Notes under the pieces: generated by a model
Databases searched by the model: none
What the model was told of the DNA's origin: nothing
Seen by the model: the letters and a program-made list of their open reading frames with translations, nothing else
Part shown: in pieces, positions 1 to 5,402 of the stretch
Numbering within the stretch: position 1 is the first letter of the stretch
How the letters are laid out: the number at the start of each line of letters is the position of its first letter
Assembly: GCA_029855985.1 (NCBI GenBank)
Contig: JAGSHR010000210.1
Coordinates: 1-7,721 of the forward strand
Length of the DNA: 7,721 bases
Direction of reading: 5' to 3'
Origin: Candidatus Njordarchaeota archaeon
GTDB taxonomy: Archaea > Thermoproteota > JANJXX01 > Panguiarchaeales > Panguiarchaeaceae
Program-made: the position numbers and the translations under genes

Positions 1-345
1 AACCAAATCCCGCGCTCTCCAGATTGTATCTCCATCTTGATCACAGAGAACGAACTTTACCTCTTCGCGGTAGAACTTAAAGCAACAGCACGAATAGAAA
101 TTGAAGAAAAATATAGGACGATAGAAGAAATCCTACCAAGAAACATTAGATTGAACAAAAAATTCGTCTCTGTGCCAGTTCTAGTTTCAACTAAAGGCTA
201 CCCCAGTAGTCTCCGCGATACCTTTAGAAAATTCACCTTTAGGAAATTCTCCATCAAGAAATTAATTTTGTTTTCAAAACGCCGAGTAACGTGGGTCGAG
301 ATAATCAAGAAATTTGAGGAGATAAAGTCTCATTCCAAAAAGTAA
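1..345 (+). CDS. PD-(D/E)XK nuclease-like protein, C-terminal part (5' truncated by window)
   Basis: The frame is open from base 1, so the 5' end lies outside the window. A TTG at 37 would be the first possible internal start, but using it would remove a suggestive motif. Read from base 1, residues 7-8 are P-D and residues 25-27 are E-L-K, set in hydrophobic strand-like stretches (ISILI, LYLFAVEL). That is the layout of the PD-(D/E)XK restriction-endonuclease-like fold, in which the two acids and the lysine bind metal and cut DNA. The rest is basic, with many K and R, ending in a lysine-rich tail, which suits nucleic-acid contact. No other domain is recognised. The nucleotidyltransferase gene follows 56 bp downstream on the same strand with no clear TATA box between, so the two may share a transcript. 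A non-catalytic archaeal protein with a chance motif remains possible. Confidence 0.55.
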   Translation, partial: NQIPRSPDCISILITENELYLFAVELKATARIEIEEKYRTIEEILPRNIRLNKKFVSVPVLVSTKGYPSSLRDTFRKFTFRKFSIKKLILFSKRRVTWVEIIKKFEEIKSHSKK

Positions 346-355
346 ACACGTGTTT
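344..355. repeat. Perfect 12-bp palindrome AAACACGTGTTT
   Basis: This 12-bp perfect inverted repeat with a CACGTG core overlaps the last two bases of the stop codon of the nuclease-like gene. It is followed by one more T. It has no spacer, so it suits a dimeric DNA-binding protein better than an RNA hairpin. It lies about 46 bp ahead of the nucleotidyltransferase start. Its role is unknown. Confidence 0.4.
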
Positions 356-391
356 TCACCTCAGATTGCCAAAAAGGTTTCACGGTTGATC

Positions 392-397
392 GGTGAT
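392..397 (+). promoter_or_regulatory. Shine-Dalgarno GGTGAT for the nucleotidyltransferase gene
   Basis: GGTGAT can pair with the usual archaeal 16S rRNA 3' end (AUCACC). It ends 4 nt ahead of the ATG at 402. The GTG at 398 is in another frame, so the motif supports the chosen start. Confidence 0.6.
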
Positions 398-401
398 GTG
401 A

Positions 402-1187
402 ATGGATAAAGGAGATCCGGTATCAATCACCATGCTGAGAGAACACTTTTCACGGGGCCACAGAGACGGAAAAATATTAGACGCAATAGCGTGCGGGTCG
501 TGGATAGAGGAGAACTCGGATAGTTTAAGCGACATAGATGTAATCGCTGTCTACCCAGAGAATAGATCGATTTTTTCCCTCGCAGACACAATAGCGGACA
601 TAGCAGCGAAAATGGAGTTCAACATAGACATCACGTTTTACCCCTACTCAAAGGTGGAAAAAGAGTACCTAAAGGGAAACCCCTTCTTTGGGTACTGCAT
701 TAAACACGGCGTACTCCTATTCGACTCCAACCAGCTTAGAGAACTCAAAAAGCAAAGCTTTCCAATAACAGAATACACAGTAGAATACGAGATAAGAGAA
801 CTCGCGAAAACATACTGCAGAATAATCGAAGAAATAAACGCAAACCCAAAAAAAGCCCTAAGAAGCACGACAAAATTCGCTAAAATCTCACTCCTCCTAA
901 AAATAATAATCGAAAAGAAAAAACTAACAAGATTAAGCGACCTCAAAAAAGAATTAGACCAACCATGGTGCCAAGAACTCCTCAAATTGGTGAAAGAGAG
1001 GAAAAAACACATCCACGAACCCAGAGAATACCACGGTCAAATCATAAAAATACTCTCCCTGTGTCTAGAAACCGAGAAACTAACAGGGATAGATAAATTA
1101 GCGAGGAAAAACAGCGACAGAAAAACCTGCATAAAACAAGTGGAACAAGAAATACGAAAAATATTCCTTCGGTTCCCAGCACGTTGA
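402..1187 (+). CDS. Nucleotidyltransferase-fold protein with helical C-terminal domain
   Basis: This 261-aa protein carries the DNA polymerase beta-type nucleotidyltransferase signature. G32-S33-W34 is followed by S43-D44-I45-D46, and a third acid, D76, sits in the strand FNIDITF. Together these are the expected three metal-binding carboxylates, so the active site looks intact. Members transfer NMP or AMP to drugs, proteins or RNA. Residues about 124-245 are mostly helical and charged, as in the C-terminal bundle of aminoglycoside nucleotidyltransferases and in HEPN domains. R200 to H205 fits an Rx4H pattern but is not proof of RNase activity. The ATG at 402 is chosen because GGTGAT at 392-397 ends 4 nt ahead of it. 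The gene follows the nuclease-like gene by 56 bp. It could be a small-molecule resistance enzyme, an MNT-type antitoxin-like enzyme, or a housekeeping archaeal nucleotidyltransferase. The fold is secure; the substrate is not. Confidence 0.8.
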   Translation: MDKGDPVSITMLREHFSRGHRDGKILDAIACGSWIEENSDSLSDIDVIAVYPENRSIFSLADTIADIAAKMEFNIDITFYPYSKVEKEYLKGNPFFGYCIKHGVLLFDSNQLRELKKQSFPITEYTVEYEIRELAKTYCRIIEEINANPKKALRSTTKFAKISLLLKIIIEKKKLTRLSDLKKELDQPWCQELLKLVKERKKHIHEPREYHGQIIKILSLCLETEKLTGIDKLARKNSDRKTCIKQVEQEIRKIFLRFPAR

Positions 1188-1600
1188 TTTTGGAAAAATT
1201 CATATTAGTAAAAGCGTTTCTAAATATAGAAACGTGTTTTATTAGAGTTTCTACGTTGAATTCGCCTTTATTTAACCAGCATATATGTGAGCCTTATTTC
1301 GTTTTTTAGTTGCCTATTTTTCAGTTAAACTACATGCTATAGAACTTCTTTTAATCCAAATCAAAAGCCTGTTACTACACATTGAATAACAATTTCAACT
1401 AACAATATGAAAAAATAAACTTAAGAAGCTTAACCCTAACAACAGAATATACAAAGCCTATCCTAGGACCAATTTCAGACGGCCTAATAACTCGCATATT
1501 TCAAGAAAAGAGGCCAATCATCTAACAACCTTAAAAGCCATTGTTAAAACCTGAAATGCAATAAAAACTAATACAAATACAATAATGCTTTAATTTTTTA
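1188..1600. other. 413-bp convergent spacer without genes
   Basis: This lies between the convergent nucleotidyltransferase and 227-aa membrane protein genes. On both strands only very short reading frames are present, and I see no tRNA-like or coding-like stretch. It is AT-rich. It holds the hairpin at 1215-1234 with its extra arm at 1247-1253. A weak pair GGCCT (1481-1485) / AGGCC (1511-1515) encloses 25 nt. On the - strand a GTTTTTAT run (about 1561-1568), 30-40 nt past the membrane protein stop, would suit an archaeal oligo-T terminator. No eroded gene was recognised. Confidence 0.6.
1215..1234 (+). terminator. Stem-loop after the nucleotidyltransferase gene, possible terminator
   Basis: Arms CGTTTCTA (1215-1222) and TAGAAACG (1227-1234) are perfect reverse complements around a 4-nt AATA loop, 27 nt past the stop codon. 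A T-rich stretch (TGTTTTATT) follows. Archaeal termination mainly needs oligo-T, so the hairpin may be a 3'-end stabiliser or an operator instead. A third copy of the left arm, GTTTCTA, lies at 1247-1253. Confidence 0.4.
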
Positions 1601-2284
1601 TTAGAACGATATTTCTTCTCTGTGGTGGTCGAGTGTTTTTGCTTCAAGTGCTTTTTCTGCTGTTAGTATTAGGTATAGGCCGGTTATGTAGGCGCTTCCT
1701 AGTGCTGTTATTGTTAGGGTGAGCCAACAGTATTCGGGGAATAAGACGAATGCTGGTAGTGTTGCAAATAAGAAGATTGAAACTACTAAGTATTCTCTTT
1801 CGACCTTTCCAGGGTAATCTTTTTCTCTACGACTCTCCAAGTAGTTTCCCAGGTTCCCAACGGCAACCATTAATTGAATATATAGGGGAGATAGGTAGTA
1901 TGGCAAATTGTAGTATTGAGAGAGAATCATTAGAGGTATAATTATTATTGTTGCTAGTGTCCACATGATACTACTAATGTTGTTCTTCTTTCTCACTTTT
2001 TTCTTTTCCATGTAGAGCATTGTGGTTTTGAAGATGCTTCCCGAAAGCAGAATAACGGCTAAGACTACTACAATGAAAAAGGTTAGACTTATTATGAATA
2101 GGCTTATTCCTTTGAACACTTCTAGGAAATATATGAAGATTAGGAGCCCAAAGCTTATGGTGGCGGATATTAGTAGGTAGAGTATGCCTATTGACCTTCT
2201 GATGACGTAATAGTTGTAGCGTTCTAGGACGTTGAGTACCTCTAGTAATTCTTTGATTTTCGTTTGATCGATTTTTTCTGTCAT
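1601..2284 (-). CDS. Multi-spanning membrane protein of unknown family
   Basis: This 227-aa protein has no motif I recognise. It starts with a charged amphipathic helix (residues about 5-27). Hydrophobic segments follow at about 32-54, 60-82, 105-122, 131-149 (weaker), 165-183 and 187-208, giving five or six membrane spans. A strongly basic stretch at 93-100 (E, then KKK, RKK) is probably cytoplasmic. The C-terminus is charged, with H219-H220. The ATG at 2284 has GAGGGTGG about 7 nt upstream and a TATA-like box further up. It is divergent from the ABC operon and shares a promoter region containing a central palindrome. Archaeal membrane proteins of this general kind are often found beside small winged-helix regulators and ABC exporters, so an accessory, sensor or immunity role in the same module is inferred. 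No enzymatic residues stand out, and no function is assigned. Confidence 0.75.
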   Translation of the reverse strand: MTEKIDQTKIKELLEVLNVLERYNYYVIRRSIGILYLLISATISFGLLIFIYFLEVFKGISLFIISLTFFIVVVLAVILLSGSIFKTTMLYMEKKKVRKKNNISSIMWTLATIIIIPLMILSQYYNLPYYLSPLYIQLMVAVGNLGNYLESRREKDYPGKVEREYLVVSIFLFATLPAFVLFPEYCWLTLTITALGSAYITGLYLILTAEKALEAKTLDHHREEISF

Positions 2285-2326
2285 TTTAACGCCACCCTCT
2301 TCTCTAACTTGTATTTTGATTTAGTT

Positions 2327-2335
2327 GCTTTTAAA
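2327..2335 (-). promoter_or_regulatory. TATA box for the 227-aa membrane protein gene
   Basis: On the - strand this reads TTTAAAAGC, preceded by TCGAA, a plausible BRE/TATA arrangement. Initiation about 25 bp downstream (near 2306) would give a leader of roughly 20 nt containing the GAGGGTGG ribosome site at 2292-2299. The position is by eye only. Confidence 0.45.
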
Positions 2336-2354
2336 TTCGAATGTTACTTTGTAC

Positions 2355-2370
2355 TGCAAAGTGCTTTGCA
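2355..2370. promoter_or_regulatory. 16-bp perfect palindrome in divergent promoter, likely operator
   Basis: Arms TGCAAAG (2355-2361) and CTTTGCA (2364-2370) are exact reverse complements around TG. The centre lies about 31 bp from the middle of each divergent TATA box (2327-2335 on - and 2390-2397 on +). A further TGCAAA follows at 2372-2377. A symmetric site in this place would let one dimeric regulator act on both transcripts. The winged-helix protein encoded at 4844-5197 is the obvious candidate, by context only. Confidence 0.55.
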
Positions 2371-2389
2371 TTGCAAATAAACATTACTG

Positions 2390-2397
2390 TTTAAATA
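2390..2397 (+). promoter_or_regulatory. TATA box for the ABC exporter operon
   Basis: TTTAAATA is a good archaeal TATA element. Initiation about 25 bp downstream (near 2419) would leave a leader of about 20 nt before the GTG at 2439. The only ribosome-site-like bases (AAAGG, 2434-2438) abut the start, so initiation may depend little on Shine-Dalgarno pairing. Confidence 0.5.
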
Positions 2398-2438
2398 AAA
2401 ATTAAGATACTAGGATAAACAGAACGAAAAAGCAAAGG

Positions 2439-3389
2439 GTGAGAAAACTGCAAATCGCAATCAAAATAAGAAACCTAAAGAAAACCTACGAAAACGGCGT
2501 AACGGCACTAAAAGGAGTAAACCTGGACATATACAAAGGGGAAATCCTAGCAATCCTAGGACCCAACGGAGCGGGAAAAAGCACCCTAATAAAAATACTC
2601 ATTGGGCAAATCAAACCCACAAATGGACAAGTATTCATCTTCGACACCCCAATAGAAAAACTATTAACAACAGAAACCAGGCTAAAGATCAGTTATGTTC
2701 CGCAAGAAAACATGCTATTAGACTTGTTAACAGTAGAAGAAAACATGGATTACTTCGCTTCACTCTACGATATCAAGAAAGAGGAGAGAAAAAGGAAAAT
2801 CAGGGAGTTGCTGGAACTCTTTGGCTTGAGCGAACATAGGAAAAAACGAGCAGAAAAACTTTCAGGTGGCATGAAGAGGAAACTAACTATAGCGACATCG
2901 CTCCTCAATGACCCAGAGATACTCATACTCGACGAGCCGACAACAGGATTAGACCCGATTGCTAGGGCAGAGTTACTATCGAGCTTAGAAGTATTAAAAG
3001 AAAAGAAAAAAACCATAATCATCACGACCCACTTGATAGATGAGGCGGAGAAACTAGCGAATCGCGTCGCGATAATGGATGAGGGAAAAATAATAAAGGT
3101 TGGGAAACCAAATGAAATAAAGGAACAAATCTGTGGTGAAGTACTCTTAGACATCCTGTTGGACACTAGGAAGAATGGGAAATTGAGAGACGAACTCTTA
3201 AAGATCATCAAGAATAACGAGTTTGTAGCGGTTGGAGACAAGTTAATCGTTAAAACCCATGAACCCATCGAACTTGTTTCAAAATTAGAGGGGAAACAAG
3301 AGTTTAAGGATTTAATCTTGGCTAGCTCCATTAGAAAGCCGTCTCTCGAAGACGCCTTCTTAATCTTAACAGGTAAAAAACTTGAATGA
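2439..3389 (+). CDS. ABC-2 type exporter, ATP-binding protein
   Basis: This 316-aa cytoplasmic ATPase has every nucleotide-binding motif. They are Walker A GPNGAGKST (41-49), Q-loop Q89, signature LSGGM (141-145), Walker B LILDE (162-166) with the catalytic E166, D-loop GLDP (170-173) and switch H198. It matches the DrrA/CcmA-type group that drives ABC-2 exporters. The roughly 85 residues after 230 form the C-terminal extension common in that group. GTG at 2439 is the only usual start codon between an in-frame TAA at 2403 and the Walker A motif, which makes it secure even though its ribosome site is weak. The permease starts 12 bp after its stop, so the two form an operon and a transporter complex. 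The substrate cannot be read from this subunit; drugs, lipids, peptides and polysaccharide are all known for the group. No defect is seen. Confidence 0.95.
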   Translation: MRKLQIAIKIRNLKKTYENGVTALKGVNLDIYKGEILAILGPNGAGKSTLIKILIGQIKPTNGQVFIFDTPIEKLLTTETRLKISYVPQENMLLDLLTVEENMDYFASLYDIKKEERKRKIRELLELFGLSEHRKKRAEKLSGGMKRKLTIATSLLNDPEILILDEPTTGLDPIARAELLSSLEVLKEKKKTIIITTHLIDEAEKLANRVAIMDEGKIIKVGKPNEIKEQICGEVLLDILLDTRKNGKLRDELLKIIKNNEFVAVGDKLIVKTHEPIELVSKLEGKQEFKDLILASSIRKPSLEDAFLILTGKKLE

Positions 3390-3393
3390 GGTG
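3388..3393 (+). promoter_or_regulatory. Shine-Dalgarno GAGGTG overlapping the ATPase stop codon
   Basis: GAGGTG shares two bases with the ATPase TGA (3387-3389) and ends 8 nt before the permease ATG at 3402. The overlap suggests translational coupling of the two subunits. Confidence 0.65.
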
Positions 3394-3401
3394 CTTCAAT
3401 C

Positions 3402-4838
3402 ATGAAAATTATAGATATTGTAAAATACAAGGTTAAATACCTTATAAGGAGCAAAGAATTATACCTCTACATTATTGGTTTCCCCTTGATATTCCTGTTA
3501 ATATATGGAAGCATGGCCTATGCAACGTATTCCACGCCAACAACTATAACTGTTGGTTACATGAACCTAGATCAAGGAACAACAATAAATTTTGGCGACA
3601 CACATTTACAGCTAAATTACAGCGAAGGATTCCTAAAATACCTAGATAATTTAACCTACAATGGAACAAATACAAAAATGTATAACCTAGTAAAATTTAA
3701 CGATAAAAATGAGGCAAGAGATAAAGTAGTTAGACTCGAAGTTGCAGCTGTAATTGTGATTCCAAAATCTTTCTCTAAGAACCTCTTAGAGTTCGCGAAG
3801 TCAATAGCCTACTATCAGATAATGGACACAGTGACAGCAAAACTCCAAGAAGCATACAAAGAAGGCAACACTACACTAGCAAACAAGTGCCTTGAAATAA
3901 TAAACGAAACGGAAAAAATCGCGCCAACAAAGTACAACCTCACTATAGAAATCATCGGAGATCCCACTTACTCAAAGGCCATGAACACTTATGAGGGAAT
4001 GTGGAAAAACCTCATAGAATATGCAAGCCTTGTAACAAGGAACTTTACAAGTACCTACACTAAATACTTAGAAGAAAAATACCAAGTAAAAATACTTGAA
4101 GAAAATTCAACAGAAAAACTAGACTTCACTAAAACATTCAACATAGTGTTTGAAACACCAGGGGCCACGGGATCACTCAAAGAGTCCTTCGCCAAAATGT
4201 ACTTCGCTGTACTTGTACCTGGCCAAATAATGCAAAGCATAATGCTGGGAGCAATAGCGGCAATCTACATGGTGGGTGGAGAAATAGAAACAGGCTTCAT
4301 TCACAGAATAAAGTTAACAAAAGTTAGATCAGAGGAGTACATTGGCGGAGCACTGTTAACATGGGGCATCATTTCCCTTTTCCAAAGTGCAGTCCTAATA
4401 ACAGTTTCACTAGCCCTTGGTTACGTGAAAGTGGGGGGCGACCCGATTAACTATGTTTTAGCACTAGTTGTGTTAGTGCTAGCAGGCATCATTACTGCCG
4501 CCATAAGTTTAATCATTGTATCCTTCGTGTCACCAAAGGTTGCGGGCACAGTGTCAATGATCGTGATAATAATCCTGTCACTTTACCTAGCAGGTTACTT
4601 CCCAGTACCAAACTTAACATTTGGATACTTCATGGGCAGAGAATTCACTCTACTTGACATATTCCCATGGAGAGCGGGAATCACCGCATTGAGAAAAACA
4701 CTAATGCTCGCGGAATTAACTAAACCGCAAGAAGCTCTACCCGACATATCACTACTAACAATATGGACAATATTCTACAGCATGCTAGCATTTTACATAT
4801 TTAATAAATTCAGACTAAAATCCGTTGAGAAAGAATAA
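3402..4838 (+). CDS. ABC-2 type exporter, membrane permease with large external domain
   Basis: This 478-aa protein has the ABC-2 permease layout. A short cytoplasmic helix and one span (about 20-42) are followed by a 220-residue external domain (about 43-265). Five further spans follow at about 268-292, 314-340, 350-376, 380-400 and 447-468. The long loop after the first span is typical of permeases that pair with a separate ATPase of the type encoded just upstream. The external domain holds eight N-x-S/T sequons (N72, N83, N87, N156, N168, N179, N214, N235), and a ninth, N404, lies in a predicted outer loop. Archaeal N-glycosylation there is likely. The ATG follows GAGGTG and lies 12 bp after the ATPase stop. 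The stop is 5 bp from that of the convergent regulator gene. Export is the likely direction; the substrate is unknown. Confidence 0.92.
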   Translation: MKIIDIVKYKVKYLIRSKELYLYIIGFPLIFLLIYGSMAYATYSTPTTITVGYMNLDQGTTINFGDTHLQLNYSEGFLKYLDNLTYNGTNTKMYNLVKFNDKNEARDKVVRLEVAAVIVIPKSFSKNLLEFAKSIAYYQIMDTVTAKLQEAYKEGNTTLANKCLEIINETEKIAPTKYNLTIEIIGDPTYSKAMNTYEGMWKNLIEYASLVTRNFTSTYTKYLEEKYQVKILEENSTEKLDFTKTFNIVFETPGATGSLKESFAKMYFAVLVPGQIMQSIMLGAIAAIYMVGGEIETGFIHRIKLTKVRSEEYIGGALLTWGIISLFQSAVLITVSLALGYVKVGGDPINYVLALVVLVLAGIITAAISLIIVSFVSPKVAGTVSMIVIIILSLYLAGYFPVPNLTFGYFMGREFTLLDIFPWRAGITALRKTLMLAELTKPQEALPDISLLTIWTIFYSMLAFYIFNKFRLKSVEKE

Positions 4839-4843
4839 AAAAC

Positions 4844-5197
4844 CTAGTCTCTTGCGTCTATCTCTTTAATATCCATTTTTTCAAACGCCTCGAGAATGTT
4901 TTTCAATTCCCCAATAGTTTCTCTCAGCTTTTTCGCCCCCTCCTCTGTTATCATGATGATCGTTGCGGGCTTTAACTCTATGAAAGTCTTCTTTATTTTC
5001 ACGTAACCCTTATCGCTCAATTTTTTCAAGTGACTAGCTAGATTACCTGGTGTCAAATTCAAAGCCTTCTGGAGAGACGAAAACTTGAATTTCTTGTTTA
5101 AATACAGGAGAATCATGATTGACAACCTAGTGGGAGACGATATGAGAATATTTTCTCTACTCAGCTTGGCCAGCCTTTTCACGTCATCGTCAACCAT
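4844..5197 (-). CDS. Winged-helix transcriptional regulator (HTH_34/MarR-like)
   Basis: This 117-aa, highly charged protein is a compact winged helix-turn-helix domain. Residues 22-33 (PTRLSIMILLYL) form the first helix, 39-47 the second, and 49-60 (TPGNLASHLKKL) the recognition helix. The wing 63-84 (KGYVKIKK, then KPATIIMIT) leads into a helix from about 85. The arrangement of recognition helix, GYV and a TxxG end matches the HTH_34 group of archaeal and bacterial regulators. No ligand domain or metal-binding cysteines are present. ATG at 5197 has GTGA/GTGAT-type ribosome sites 6-10 nt upstream. The gene meets the permease tail-to-tail with a 5-bp gap, so their 3' ends overlap as transcripts. 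By context it likely controls the exporter and the divergent membrane protein through the 2355-2370 palindrome. Repression is the simplest model, but activation is not excluded. Confidence 0.88.
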   Translation of the reverse strand: MVDDDVKRLAKLSRENILISSPTRLSIMILLYLNKKFKFSSLQKALNLTPGNLASHLKKLSDKGYVKIKKTFIELKPATIIMITEEGAKKLRETIGELKNILEAFEKMDIKEIDARD

Positions 5198-5276
5198 TTC
5201 GTGTCACATCACAGTTCCAAAAGAAATCCACCCATTCATAACATAAGAAATTGACAATTTAGAATTTTGCAACGAA

Positions 5277-5290
5277 TTTTTCACGAAAAA
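5277..5290. repeat. 14-bp palindrome upstream of the regulator gene
   Basis: TTTTTC (5277-5282) and GAAAAA (5285-5290) are exact inverted repeats around AC, about 80 bp ahead of the regulator start. They are flanked by direct CGAATTT copies (5273-5279 and 5293-5299). It could be an upstream regulatory site. AT-rich sequence makes a chance match fairly likely. Confidence 0.25.
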
Positions 5291-5361
5291 AGCGAATTTA
5301 TTAATTTTGTGATTGTCTTCTCCAATAACGTTTGTATCAGGGAATTAGGAAAGCAATAAAT

Positions 5362-5381
5362 ATTCTTTAAAAATAAAGAAT
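5362..5381 (-). terminator. AT-rich stem-loop after the MFS gene, possible terminator
   Basis: Arms ATTCTTTA (5362-5369) and TAAAGAAT (5374-5381) are exact reverse complements around a 4-nt loop, starting 21 nt past the MFS stop on the - strand. On that strand the loop is TTTT, and ATTTATT follows the stem. The position and 8-4-8 shape match the hairpin after the nucleotidyltransferase gene. A role in 3'-end formation is inferred. Confidence 0.4.
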
Positions 5382-5402
5382 TTATGGAAGAATTTGTTTC
5401 GT

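Noticed and set aside
37..345. TTG at 37 as the true start of the first gene.
   Set aside because: The frame is open to base 1 and the upstream residues supply the P-D part of the nuclease-like motif; no ribosome site precedes the TTG.
644..1012. Open frame on the - strand opposite the nucleotidyltransferase gene (122 codons).
   Set aside because: It is the antisense of the conserved helical domain, with hydrophobic residues arising from complemented lysine and glutamate codons.
1475..1525. C/D-box-sRNA-like layout on the - strand (GATGA near 1516-1520, CTGA at 1475-1478, TTGA between).
   Set aside because: The C box lacks the first U of UGAUGA, the internal boxes are degenerate, no terminal stem forms, and neither guide matches an rRNA stretch I can recall.
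2765..3454. Long open frame on the - strand opposite the ABC ATPase gene (229 codons).
   Set aside because: It is serine/phenylalanine-rich antisense of a strongly conserved gene with no ribosome site or domain; a shadow frame.
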